A DNA stretch of 38,057 nucleotides from an uncultured Bacteroidales bacterium. GTDB taxonomy: Bacteria; Bacteroidota; Bacteroidia; Bacteroidales; UBA932. Under the pieces are notes generated by a model. The model was not told the DNA's origin. It saw nothing but the letters and a program-made list of their open reading frames with translations, and did not search any database. Positions 17,809 to 27,796 of the stretch are shown here, in pieces. Positions within the stretch are counted from its first letter, which is position 1. Every line of letters begins with the position of its first letter. Where the stretch lies: assembly GCA_900319975.1 (NCBI GenBank), contig ONQP01000012.1, forward strand, positions 1-38,057, read 5' to 3'. The translations under genes and the position numbers were made by a program.

Positions 17809-19011
17809 CTAATAGAAGAGTTTGCGGTCGATGCCGCTGCCCATCACCTCATAGCCTTTGGCGTTGAGGTGCAGCCAGTCGTTCTCGAAGAGATAGGCGG
17901 GATCGAGCCTGTCGGGATCGTCCTGGCTGGCGACCATCGCGGCGAAGTCGATGACGCCGTCGAAGACGTCGGCCGTGCGGATCCAGGCGTTGAGCAGCTG
18001 GCGGCCCTTCTCGTGCTCGCCGTTGCCGTCTCGCTCATAGAAACTGCCCTTGGCGGGCGTGACCGTGGCGCCGATGACCTTGATGCCGCGGGCGTGCGCC
18101 TCCTCGGCGATCCGGGTCCAGACGGCCTGGATGCCTTCGGCGATCTCGGCGCCGGGACGGCCGCTGCCGAGGTCGTTGGTCCCCTCGAAGAGGATGACAT
18201 ATCTGACGCCGCACTGGCCGAAGAGGTCGCGCATATAGCGGCTCTCGCCCGTGGGGCCGAGGCCGCCCTGCAGCACGCAGTTGCCGCCCAGGCCGAAGTT
18301 CAGCACGGCGAGGTCGCGGGTGCGGGGATCCTGCAGCAGGGAGCGGGAGAGCTGGTCGGTCCAGCGGTCCTGCCCGTCGGTGGTGGTGCCGCGGCCGTCC
18401 GTGATGGAGTCGCCGAGCACGCAGATGGCTCCGCTCTGGCGGACCGGCAGCACGTCGATGGCGCTGATGGTGTACCAGTGCGCGGTCGAGGCGGCCGGGG
18501 CGCTGAAGTCCTCCGTGTCGCCCAGGGCGATGTAGGAGGTGGTGCGCGAGCCGGGATGGCTGGTCAGCGGCAGGTCGGAGACCTTGCCGTAGTGGATGGT
18601 GATGGCGAGGTTCTCGCGCGGGGCGAGCTGGAAGCGGACCGGGTCTGAGACGGCCTCCGCGCCGGGCGCCATCGTGACGCCGCGCTCGCCGCCGAAGGTC
18701 AGCGCCACGCTGCTGCCGGCCACGGTCTCCGGGCTCGCGCCCATCGTCGTGGCGCGGGCGATCTCCACGCCGAGGATCTCGGTCTCGGTCTCGTTGAAGA
18801 GATTGGACAGGTGCAGGCGGATGTCCGTGCCGCCGACCGACACCTGTACGATCTGCCGGAAGGAATTGCCTTCCAGTCCGGGCTGAGGCGGACGGTTGTG
18901 GGGTTCTGCTATCTGGAGGGCGGTGGCCCAGGTGGTGACCCAGTCGCGGGACTGTGCACAGGAACACAGCGCGAGGGCGCACAGAGCGAGGGAAAGGATG
19001 GTTCTCTTCAT
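17809..19011 (-). CDS. XynE-like SGNH/GDSL hydrolase lipoprotein (probable carbohydrate esterase)
   Basis: This 400-residue protein starts at MKRTILSLAL; codons further upstream cross the promoter and are unlikely to be used. The lipobox LCSC places the lipidated cysteine at C18. An N-terminal beta-sandwich-like region (about 25-185) precedes the SGNH domain. Block I is GDSITDG with nucleophile S202, block II GLGGN (240-244), block III GTND (277-280), and block V DWLH with D378 and H381. This domain order matches the XynE-like group named after a Prevotella bryantii protein encoded in a xylanase cluster. It probably removes acyl groups from xylan or its fragments. It is separated from the GH67 gene by a 374-bp gap and has its own promoter. 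Confidence 0.85.
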   Translation of the reverse strand: MKRTILSLALCALALCSCAQSRDWVTTWATALQIAEPHNRPPQPGLEGNSFRQIVQVSVGGTDIRLHLSNLFNETETEILGVEIARATTMGASPETVAGSSVALTFGGERGVTMAPGAEAVSDPVRFQLAPRENLAITIHYGKVSDLPLTSHPGSRTTSYIALGDTEDFSAPAASTAHWYTISAIDVLPVRQSGAICVLGDSITDGRGTTTDGQDRWTDQLSRSLLQDPRTRDLAVLNFGLGGNCVLQGGLGPTGESRYMRDLFGQCGVRYVILFEGTNDLGSGRPGAEIAEGIQAVWTRIAEEAHARGIKVIGATVTPAKGSFYERDGNGEHEKGRQLLNAWIRTADVFDGVIDFAAMVASQDDPDRLDPAYLFENDWLHLNAKGYEVMGSGIDRKLFY

Positions 19012-19028
19012 AGAAATACTGGAATGCC

Positions 19029-19036
19029 CAAAGATA
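19029..19036 (-). promoter_or_regulatory. -7 promoter element of the SGNH esterase gene
   Basis: On the minus strand this reads TATCTTTG, a full TAnnTTTG match, ending 17 nt before the ATG at 19011. A 20-bp inverted repeat (19046-19065) occupies the place where the -33 element would be. Confidence 0.55.
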
Positions 19037-19045
19037 TCGAAATAA

Positions 19046-19065
19046 TTCGGGAATTTCGTCCCGAA
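19046..19065. repeat. inverted repeat upstream of the esterase promoter
   Basis: TTCGGGA (19046-19052) and TCCCGAA (19059-19065) are perfect 7-bp arms around a 6-nt centre. The repeat overlaps the expected -33 region of the esterase promoter. On the plus strand it is followed by a T-rich run (19068-19073), so it could also be an intrinsic terminator, though no plus-strand gene ends nearby. Confidence 0.5.
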
Positions 19066-19103
19066 AATTTTTTGCTTCTTTTTTCTAAACAAAATGTATC
19101 ACA

Positions 19104-19138
19104 TTTGACAAATCTATCACGAATTAATCGTACTTTTG
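19104..19138 (+). promoter_or_regulatory. promoter of the candidate small RNA
   Basis: TTTG at 19104-19107 and TACTTTTG at 19131-19138 match the Bacteroidota -33 and -7 elements. The spacing is 23 bp, slightly longer than the usual 19-21. The TTTG lies in a small palindrome, ATTTGACAAAT (19103-19113). Nothing that looks like a protein start follows. Confidence 0.55.
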
Positions 19139-19143
19139 TGGAT

Positions 19144-19371
19144 GATTGGTACTTTGGTGACCCGCCGAAGACCATCAAAAACGTCACCTCGGGCACGGCC
19201 GACGAGGTCCCGCTCCGTGACGTATGGTACCGGAAGGTCGCATTCTCATAGAAACACCACCGTTTCTTGCGTCCAAGGCCGGTCTCGGGACCGAGAAGCC
19301 GTTGATGGCCCATCCTTCCCCTGTGGTTATGCAAGAAGGGCACCCTGGTTGGTGGGTGCCCTTCGTTTTTT
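19144..19371 (+). ncRNA. candidate structured small RNA of about 230 nt
   Basis: This is the only stretch longer than 300 bases without a gene (19012-19385). It holds a plus-strand promoter, then a region rich in inverted repeats, then a strong intrinsic terminator. ACCAT (19171-19175) and ACGTCAC (19181-19187) pair with GTGACGT and ATGGT (19217-19228), leaving a 5-nt bulge. Inside, CTCG (19188-19191) pairs with CGAG (19203-19206). Further hairpins are GAAAC/GTTTC (19251-19266) and CGGTC/GACCG around TCGG (19280-19293). It does not show the landmarks of tmRNA, RNase P RNA or SRP RNA, and I could not fit the open-rod form of 6S RNA. The start base is estimated from the -7 element. It ends 14 bases before the convergent GH67 gene's stop. 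Confidence 0.5.
19335..19371 (+). terminator. strong intrinsic terminator of the candidate small RNA
   Basis: GAAGGGCACCC (19335-19345) and GGGTGCCCTTC (19354-19364) form a perfect 11-bp stem with an 8-nt loop. One G and then six T (19366-19371) follow. On the minus strand the same stem lacks a good T tract, so it serves the plus strand best, though it may also limit read-through from GH67. Confidence 0.88.
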
Positions 19372-19385
19372 GTATCCGGTCGCCG

Positions 19386-21410
<2,025 letters not shown>

Positions 21411-21422
21411 AGTAAGACTTTG

Positions 21423-22892
21423 TTATTCAGCTTGTTTGAATGATTCGCTGGGCGACTTGAACATCCGCTTTGCGTCCCGGACGGTCATCCCGGTGGAGCT
21501 GTCTCCGAGGTCCGGAACGTTGAACGACTTGAGGTTGTAGCCATAGAAGCGGGAGCTCTTCTGCGGGAGGACGAACGGCTTGGTCGTGCGGCCGTCCGCG
21601 TCGAGGTGGCAGAAGTAGGGCTTGCCGTACTGGCCGTCGCCGCGCTTGCTGGCGAACACGAACCAGCGGCTGTTGGAGGACCAGCTGTGGTAGCTGTCGG
21701 ACTTGTCGCCCTTGATCTCGGTCATCGGGCGCGTTTCGCCCGTCTGCAGGTCCATCAGCTGCAGGGTGCACTCCGTGTGGAAGAGCGGGAAGGTGCCGTA
21801 GTTGGCCGCGCTGAACATCAGCCAGCGGCCGTCCGGCGAGGCCTTGGGGTGGCAGGCCGAGGCGTCGTGCGCGCGGGCGCTCCAGACGGTGTCCGCCTGC
21901 TCGGAGATGCGGCCGGAATTGGCGTCGAAGGCGGCGCGCACCAGGTCGTATTTGACGTTCTGGATCTCCTGCGGGACCGGCAGGGTGTCGGCCACGCAAT
22001 AATAGACGGCCTCACCGTCGGCGGAGAAGCACGGGAAGGTCTCGAACTTGTCGGCCCGCGCGACGTGCGGAACGTTGATCATCAGGTTGTTGTCGAAGTC
22101 CGCGACCGTCAGGTCGGAGGCCGTGTCGTAGACCTCCATCCGTTCGCCCGCCAGGGAGTGGAAGCTCGGGATGATGACGTTGGTCGAGAAGACGCCGAAA
22201 CGGCCCGACGGGTGCAGTTCGCCGTAGACGGTGCCGGAGAGCATGCCCTGCGTGTTGAGCGTCAGCTTGCGGAGCTCGCCGTCCTTGTTGAGGATGGCGC
22301 CGCCGTGCGGGCCGCGGATGTAGTAGAGGGAATAGTCCCCGCGCGACTGGCCGTGGACGTGGCAGTTCATGCAGGCGTTGTCTGTATGCTTGTAGTCGCA
22401 GATGACGACTTCGTCGAAATTCTCGACGCAGCGCTCCACGATGGACACTTCGTTGAACATCTGGTAGGACGGCTCGATGAGGCGGTAGGTCAGGTAGCCG
22501 TCGATGGTGTCTTCGCTGACGAAGATCCGCCAGCTGTCGCTGACCGGCTTGCCTTCGACCTCGGCCGAGGCCTCGACCTGGATGGTCTTGCCGGCCGCGT
22601 CGGCCAGGAAGGCCTTCCACGCGCCTACGCGCCATTCCACTTCGGCGCCCTTCATCGTGACGGACTTGCCGTCCACGGTGAAGGTCGTGCGCGCCTTGCG
22701 GACGCCCTTCATCGCATAGCGGAAGTTCAGCGGCGCGATGTTGGCCGGAATGGTTACTTCCTTGTAGTCCGGATAAATCACCAGGGGGCCTTCGCTGCCC
22801 GCCACGGCCGTGGCATTCTCACGGTCGCCGCAACCCTGCAGCGACAGGCAGGCCGCCGCAAGGAGAAATAGGAATATGGTCTTGTGTCTCAT
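21423..22892 (-). CDS. TolB/PD40-like propeller lipoprotein with one CxxCH haem motif
   Basis: This 489-residue protein has a lipobox with C21 (LSLQGC). Residues about 35-125 form a beta-rich N-terminal region. A cytochrome c-type motif CMNCH sits at 174-178 in HTDNACMNCHVHGQ. From about 185 onward there are TolB/PD40-like repeats, with blades such as FPCFSADGEAVYYC, HPKASPDGRWLMFS and YHSWSSNSRWFVFASKRGDG. A single CxxCH suggests one covalently bound haem c, or a metal site, in the periplasm. I know of similar proteins beside the DUF6057-type genes in Bacteroidota but no established function. It starts 3 nt after the second membrane-protein gene and is followed closely by GH67, so it is expressed with the xylan locus. 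Confidence 0.75.
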   Translation of the reverse strand: MRHKTIFLFLLAAACLSLQGCGDRENATAVAGSEGPLVIYPDYKEVTIPANIAPLNFRYAMKGVRKARTTFTVDGKSVTMKGAEVEWRVGAWKAFLADAAGKTIQVEASAEVEGKPVSDSWRIFVSEDTIDGYLTYRLIEPSYQMFNEVSIVERCVENFDEVVICDYKHTDNACMNCHVHGQSRGDYSLYYIRGPHGGAILNKDGELRKLTLNTQGMLSGTVYGELHPSGRFGVFSTNVIIPSFHSLAGERMEVYDTASDLTVADFDNNLMINVPHVARADKFETFPCFSADGEAVYYCVADTLPVPQEIQNVKYDLVRAAFDANSGRISEQADTVWSARAHDASACHPKASPDGRWLMFSAANYGTFPLFHTECTLQLMDLQTGETRPMTEIKGDKSDSYHSWSSNSRWFVFASKRGDGQYGKPYFCHLDADGRTTKPFVLPQKSSRFYGYNLKSFNVPDLGDSSTGMTVRDAKRMFKSPSESFKQAE

Positions 22893-22895
22893 GTC

Positions 22896-24296
22896 TTAGT
22901 GTTCCGTTGCTTGCAGGTAGTAGTACCAGTAGGTGTCTTTGTAGCGGGACGGGTTGCGGAAGAAGCGGCCCATGCGGTCGATTTCTTCTTTGGCGATCCC
23001 GTATCGGGCGAGATCCTGGTCCGTCAGCCGGTCCTGCAGGCTGAGCCAGATGAGGGCGGCCTGGTGGTAGGTCGGGGACGGATCCGGGGACTTGGAATAG
23101 TCTTCCATGAAATGCTCCAGGTCGAGGTTCATCAGGTCGTAGCAGCGGAGGTATTCACGCGCCACGGCATTGTCCGGATTGGCCGCGAGGAGGTTGGTCA
23201 GGATGTCGCGCGGGACGTCCGAGTGGTGGACGAAGTCCCGGCGGGCGAGGTTGGCGCGCGCCTTGTCGAGCTGCGCGCGCGCCGCTTCGTCCTGGCAGCC
23301 GGGCATCATGCTGCGGGCCCATTTGCCATAGAAAAGCGTCTTGCTGAGCAGGTCGAGGTATTTCTGCGCGGCGGCGTCTTCGCCCGAGGCGAGGTTGACC
23401 CGGGCCAGGCGCACGAGATAGCGCGCGCCGGTGTGCTTGGGCGATGCCTGCAGCGCGATGATGGCGCCCTGCTCCGCGATGGTCATCTCGCCGACCTGGA
23501 ACCAGGCCTCGCCGGCCAGGCAATTGGAGAAGGCGGAGCGGTCGGTGGAGATGCGGATCAGCAGGCCGGCCACGTTGTTCTGCGAATGGGCGAAGAGAGC
23601 CTGGCTCATGTCGCCCTTCATCGCGTGTGCGAGGTTGTAGCAGTAGCTCGCCTCGGTCATGTAGAGATCCTTCCGGGAGAGCTTGATGACCTTGTCCCAA
23701 TGCTCCCGTGCCACCTCGGCGTCGAGGCCGATTACGCGGTCGTAGTTGAAGCGGGGCGTTCCCCAGGCCTTGCCGTAGTACTGGTGGAACGGGGAGCCGA
23801 GCGCCCAGACGCCACAGGCGAGCAGGAGCGCGGCGGCCACCGGCTTCATCCAGGCGCGCCGCAGCTGCAGCGCCAGCAGGACGAGGGCCAGGTAAGCGAG
23901 CACCACCACGGTGTAGCGGGTGATGTAGAGGTTGCCGGTCTCGCGGAAGAAAGACCAGACGTAGAAGGCTGCGGCGATGCCGAGCGAGGGCCAGTGGCCG
24001 AGGAATTTGCGGGAAATCCTGTAGGCGACGGCGCCGATCCCCGTCAACAGCAGCGCCACGAAGAGCGGGCCGAGGACGGGCAGGTGGAAGAACTGCTCGA
24101 TGAAATCGCTGGCGAAGCGCGCGAGCCAGCCGGAGCCGCGGTAGGTCTGGAAGATATAATCCCAGTCATAGACGAACAGCGTCATCTGCTCCCGCCGGAC
24201 CAGGTGGTACGGATATCCGAACTGGAAGAAGGCGAAGGCGGTCAGAAACGCCACGGCGGCGGCGATGGACCCGGATTGGTTGAGCTTTCCTTTCAT
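22896..24296 (-). CDS. membrane protein with TPR-like C-terminal half, DUF6057-type, copy 2
   Basis: This 466-residue protein is a paralogue of its upstream neighbour. About five to six hydrophobic segments lie in residues 10-170. Between the first two is a conserved loop with PYHLVRREQ and LFVYDWDYIFQTYRG. The C-terminal half (about 195-460) is helical and TPR-like, including SYCYNLAHAMKG, GEAWFQVGEMTIAEQ and LQASPKHTGARYLVRLAR. I believe this is the family named DUF6057, but this is from memory. The start is set at MKGKLNQ, because it aligns with the MKGNCKS start of copy 1 and gives exactly the same length; an ATG four codons earlier (24308) is also possible. Function is unknown; a complex with the downstream CxxCH lipoprotein is plausible. 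Confidence 0.78.
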   Translation of the reverse strand: MKGKLNQSGSIAAAVAFLTAFAFFQFGYPYHLVRREQMTLFVYDWDYIFQTYRGSGWLARFASDFIEQFFHLPVLGPLFVALLLTGIGAVAYRISRKFLGHWPSLGIAAAFYVWSFFRETGNLYITRYTVVVLAYLALVLLALQLRRAWMKPVAAALLLACGVWALGSPFHQYYGKAWGTPRFNYDRVIGLDAEVAREHWDKVIKLSRKDLYMTEASYCYNLAHAMKGDMSQALFAHSQNNVAGLLIRISTDRSAFSNCLAGEAWFQVGEMTIAEQGAIIALQASPKHTGARYLVRLARVNLASGEDAAAQKYLDLLSKTLFYGKWARSMMPGCQDEAARAQLDKARANLARRDFVHHSDVPRDILTNLLAANPDNAVAREYLRCYDLMNLDLEHFMEDYSKSPDPSPTYHQAALIWLSLQDRLTDQDLARYGIAKEEIDRMGRFFRNPSRYKDTYWYYYLQATEH

Positions 24297-24324
24297 TGTG
24301 CTACGCAAATATGCGAAAAAAATT

Positions 24325-25725
24325 TCACTCCATCGCCTGCAGGTAATAGTACCAGTAGGTATTCTTGTAGCGGGAAGGATTCTGGCCGAAACGGCCCATC
24401 CGGTCGACCTCGGCGGTATCTATGCCATAGCGGCCGACCTCCGCGGGGTTCAGCCGGCCGTTGCGGCTCAGCCAGATCAGGATCGCCTCGCGGTAGAGAC
24501 GGCCCGGGACGGGGTCCGGGAGGTAGTCCTCCACGAAAGCGTCCAGGTCGTAGCGCAGCAGGTCGTAGCACAGCAAGTAATTGCGCGCCAGCGCATTGGA
24601 AGGATTGGAACGGAGCAGTTCGAGCAGGATGGCGCGCGGCTCCTGCGAATGGTGCACGATGTCGCGCCGGATGAGGTTGGCGCGGGCCCGGTCGAGCGCT
24701 TCGCGCGTCTGACCGTCCTGCGCGCCGGGCATCACGCTCCGCGCCCACTTGCCGTAGAAAAGGGTGCGGCTCAGGAGGAAGAGGTATTTCTGCGCTGCGC
24801 CGTCCTCGCCCGAGATCAGGTTGATCCGGGCCAGGCGGACCAGGAAACGCGCGCCGGTATGGCGCGGAGAGGCCTGCAGGGAGGTGATGGCGCTCTGCTC
24901 CGCCACCGTCAGGTCGCCCAGCTGGAACCATGCCTCCCCCGCCAGGGTGTTGGTGAAGATGCTGCGGTCGGAAGAGACCGGGAACAGCAGCGTGTAGTGG
25001 TGGTTCTGGGGATGGTCGAAAAGCCGGTCGCCCAGCGCGCCCTGCATCGCCTGCGCAAGGTTGTAGCAATAGCTCTCCTCCTCGACGGGCAGGTCCGCCT
25101 CCGCGAGCCGGAGCACCCGGTCCCAGCGCTCGCGTGCCACCTCGACATCCAGGCCGAACGCCCGCTCGAGCCGGAAATCGGGGAAGCCCCAGGCCTTGCC
25201 GTACTCCTTGTGGAACGGGGCGCCGAAGGCCCAGGCCCCGGCGGCGAGCAGCAAAGCTGCCGCCACGGGCCTGGCCCAGGCGCGCCGCAGCTGCAGTGCC
25301 AGCAGAACCATAGACAGGAATCCCAGCACCGCCACCGTGTAGCGGGTAAGGTAGAAGCCGTCCGTCTCGCGGAAAAAAGACCAGAGGAAAACAGCCGCGG
25401 CGAAGCCGAGCGCAGGCCACTGGCCGAGGAATTTGCGGGAAATCTTATAGGCTGCGGCCCCGATTCCCGTCAGCAGGAGCGCCACGAGAAGCGGGCCGAC
25501 GGCCGGAAGATGGAAAAACTGCTCCAGGAAATCGCCGCACAGGCGCGCCAGCCAGCCGGCGCCCCGGTAGGTCTGGCGGAGATAATCCCAGTCGTACACG
25601 AACAGGTCGAGCTGCTCCCGCCGCACCAGGTGGTACGGGTGCGCGAACTGGAAAAAACTCCATGCCGCCAGGAAAGCGGCTGCGGCACAGATGCGCGCGG
25701 CGTATGACTTGCAGTTCCCTTTCAT
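24325..25725 (-). CDS. membrane protein with TPR-like C-terminal half, DUF6057-type, copy 1
   Basis: This 466-residue protein has the same layout as copy 2. Hydrophobic segments lie at about 8-25 and 75-170, with the PYHLVRREQ / LFVYDWDY loop near 30-52 and FLEQFFHLP following. The helical TPR-like C-terminal half has SYCYNLAQAMQG, GEAWFQLGDLTVAEQ, LQASPRHTGARFLVRLAR and ends with WYYYLQAME. The motifs shared with copy 2 cover the whole length, so this is a full tandem duplication that has diverged. It is the first gene after the SusCD terminator and has a weak promoter-like TATCTTTA just upstream. No enzyme motif is visible. Confidence 0.78.
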   Translation of the reverse strand: MKGNCKSYAARICAAAAFLAAWSFFQFAHPYHLVRREQLDLFVYDWDYLRQTYRGAGWLARLCGDFLEQFFHLPAVGPLLVALLLTGIGAAAYKISRKFLGQWPALGFAAAVFLWSFFRETDGFYLTRYTVAVLGFLSMVLLALQLRRAWARPVAAALLLAAGAWAFGAPFHKEYGKAWGFPDFRLERAFGLDVEVARERWDRVLRLAEADLPVEEESYCYNLAQAMQGALGDRLFDHPQNHHYTLLFPVSSDRSIFTNTLAGEAWFQLGDLTVAEQSAITSLQASPRHTGARFLVRLARINLISGEDGAAQKYLFLLSRTLFYGKWARSVMPGAQDGQTREALDRARANLIRRDIVHHSQEPRAILLELLRSNPSNALARNYLLCYDLLRYDLDAFVEDYLPDPVPGRLYREAILIWLSRNGRLNPAEVGRYGIDTAEVDRMGRFGQNPSRYKNTYWYYYLQAME

Positions 25726-25734
25726 ATAAACGTT

Positions 25735-25742
25735 TAAAGATA
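25735..25742 (-). promoter_or_regulatory. weak -7 promoter-like element before the membrane-protein operon
   Basis: On the minus strand this reads TATCTTTA, one base off TAnnTTTG, ending 9 nt before the ATG at 25725. It overlaps a 10-bp palindrome, TAAACGTTTA (25727-25736). It follows the SusCD terminator, so the four downstream genes could have their own transcript. Confidence 0.35.
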
Positions 25743-25755
25743 CGAATAATCCGGC

Positions 25756-25795
25756 AAAAAATGGAAAAGGGCGGTCCTCACGGAGCGCCCTTTTC
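25756..25795 (-). terminator. intrinsic terminator after susD
   Basis: On the minus strand the stem formed by 25795-25786 and 25773-25764 (GAAAAGGGCG with CGCCCTTTTC) is extended by three inner pairs, and is followed by six T (25761-25756). It lies 42 bases past the susD stop. It should end or reduce the susCD transcript before the membrane-protein genes. Confidence 0.85.
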
Positions 25796-25837
25796 GTCCA
25801 ACCAATCTAACTTATAGTATAACCAACAAAAAGGTGA

Positions 25838-27784
25838 TTATTCAGTAGGATAACCCGGGTTCTGGTACGCAGCCTTCTCGGCCTTGTCCATCTCCATACC
25901 GTTGATCTGCTGCTGCGGGATCGGGCGGAGGTACATGTACTTCTCGATCGTACGCTTGATAGTAGAAGGAGTATGGTCACCCCAGTTGGAGCCGCTGATG
26001 GTGTAGGAACCGGCGCGCTGCTCCCAGGTCTGGGTGCGGGCGAGGTCGAACCAGCGGAAGCCTTCGCCGTAGAGCTCACGCATACGCTCGTCGAGGATGA
26101 AGTCGAGCGTGATGGTGGCAGGCGTGGCGGCGACGAGCTCGGCGCCGAAGTCGGCGACGTACTCGGCACGCTCGCTGTTCTTGTAGGTCCAGTTACCGGC
26201 ACGCTTGCGGAGGACGTTGAGGTTCTCGCGGGCCTTGGCGTTGTTGCCGGTCTTGAAGGCAGCCTCGGCGGCGATCAGGTAGAACTCGGAGAATTTCAGG
26301 ATGTTGTACGGACGGGTACTGGCGGCGTTCGGGGAACCGAGAGCCTTGTCCTTGTCGTAGTCCGTACGGTAGCAACCGAGCTTCCAGAGGGACGGGTAGG
26401 CGATGCGGCTGAAACCGTTGAGGTCGAAGACGAAGTCAGCACGACCGGGAACGGTACCAGCACCGACATTTGCGCAAGGATCTATCCATTCGCCCTTTTC
26501 GTTCTTCTTCGTATACTTGATGTCGTCCAACACTTCCGGGATGAAGGAAAGCACGCGGCCACCCTTTGCGATCGCCATGCCATTGGCACCGGTGACGCTT
26601 TCATTCTTGATGCCAGCCTTCTCCCAGTTGCCGTAGTAGGCGGAGGTGAAGGTACCCTCGAAGCGGGAGTCCTTGGTGATGTCCTGGCTCGTGAAGACCT
26701 TGATGGCCTCGTGGGTCGGAGCCATACGGGTCCAGGGACGACCGATCTCCTGGCAAGCCTCACGCTGCACGACACCGACACCGCCGATGTTGAGCGTACC
26801 GTGGTTCCAGTTCATCATCCAGCCGGAGAAGTTGTCCGGGGCGTTGCCGCCGGAGTAGCCGAGGCTGGCGCCGTTGTACTGCTCGCTCTTCTCGGTGTGG
26901 TCCGCAAAGAGGAGGATCTCCTTGTTGCGGTCGTTCTGGGCGAGGTTGACGTCACGGAAGGTATCCATCAGGCCGTAGGGGCCCGGGTTCGCGATCGCGG
27001 TCTCGCAGACGGCGAGGGACTGGGCGAAGTACCAGGCGGCGTCGTGGCCGTTGAGGTCCTTGCGGTCAGCGGCAGGATACGTCGGGATGTCGTTGGGGTT
27101 CTCGAGCCACCAGCCGAAGGTCAGGTAGGCCTTGGCCTGGACGAGGCGGGCGACGTTCTTGGTCACGCCACCGACCACGCGCGGCGTCTCGGGAAGGGCG
27201 GCGACGGCGTCCTCAAGGTCGGCGAAGATGGCCTTGTAGACCTCGGGGACCGTGTTGCGCACGGAAACGCGGGACGGGGAGCTATTGAACTTGAGCTCGC
27301 CGGAACCCAGGTCGAGGGGCACGCCGCCGAAGGTCTGCACGAGCTGGAAGTAGTACCAGGCACGGAAGAACTTGGCCTCGGCGATCAGCGCGTCGGACAG
27401 GCCGACCATCGCTGCGTTCTCGATGATGCCGCTGGCGGTGTTGATGTTGGAGAAAGCGCTTCCCCAGAGGACTTCGCCACGGCAAGAGGACGGATTCATG
27501 CTACCGACGCCGGAGAGATCCGGGTCCTTGAAGTTGCCGTCGCCGGACTGGCCGTAGGTGGCCTCGTCGGTGCCGGTGGTGTTGAGGCTATAGTAGTAGG
27601 CCTGGCCGTAGAAATAACGGAGGGAGGCATACAGGGAGGTCAGACCGCCTTCGACGCCGGCCTGGGTCTGGAAGAAGCCCGGCTCGAAGAAGGTACGCGG
27701 CTGCTCGTTGAGCACCTTGTTGCAGGAAACCGTAACGGTGGCGACAGCGGCGAGCGCGGCGATGATATATGTCAACTTTTTCAT
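25838..27784 (-). CDS. SusD/RagB-family outer-membrane glycan-binding lipoprotein
   Basis: This 648-residue protein has a lipobox with C21 (VTVSC) and the N-terminal LNEQPRTFFEPGFFQT segment followed by helical TPR-like repeats typical of SusD. The C-terminal part contains LIAAEAAFKTGNNAKARENLNVLRKRAG, then DFILDERMRELYGEGFRWFDLAR, hallmarks of the RagB/SusD domain. In the family it sits on the cell surface as a lid over SusC and binds oligosaccharides. It starts 12 nt after the susC stop. The neighbouring GH67 and GH115 genes suggest glucuronoxylan fragments as ligand. A terminator follows. Confidence 0.97.
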   Translation of the reverse strand: MKKLTYIIAALAAVATVTVSCNKVLNEQPRTFFEPGFFQTQAGVEGGLTSLYASLRYFYGQAYYYSLNTTGTDEATYGQSGDGNFKDPDLSGVGSMNPSSCRGEVLWGSAFSNINTASGIIENAAMVGLSDALIAEAKFFRAWYYFQLVQTFGGVPLDLGSGELKFNSSPSRVSVRNTVPEVYKAIFADLEDAVAALPETPRVVGGVTKNVARLVQAKAYLTFGWWLENPNDIPTYPAADRKDLNGHDAAWYFAQSLAVCETAIANPGPYGLMDTFRDVNLAQNDRNKEILLFADHTEKSEQYNGASLGYSGGNAPDNFSGWMMNWNHGTLNIGGVGVVQREACQEIGRPWTRMAPTHEAIKVFTSQDITKDSRFEGTFTSAYYGNWEKAGIKNESVTGANGMAIAKGGRVLSFIPEVLDDIKYTKKNEKGEWIDPCANVGAGTVPGRADFVFDLNGFSRIAYPSLWKLGCYRTDYDKDKALGSPNAASTRPYNILKFSEFYLIAAEAAFKTGNNAKARENLNVLRKRAGNWTYKNSERAEYVADFGAELVAATPATITLDFILDERMRELYGEGFRWFDLARTQTWEQRAGSYTISGSNWGDHTPSTIKRTIEKYMYLRPIPQQQINGMEMDKAEKAAYQNPGYPTE

Positions 27785-27796
27785 ATCCGTGTCCGA

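Noticed and set aside
19144-19371. Assignment of the candidate RNA to tmRNA, RNase P RNA, SRP RNA or a riboswitch.
   Set aside because: No TPsiC-like arm or tag frame, no RNase P core segments, no SRP GGAA hairpin context, and no plus-strand gene downstream to be controlled in cis.
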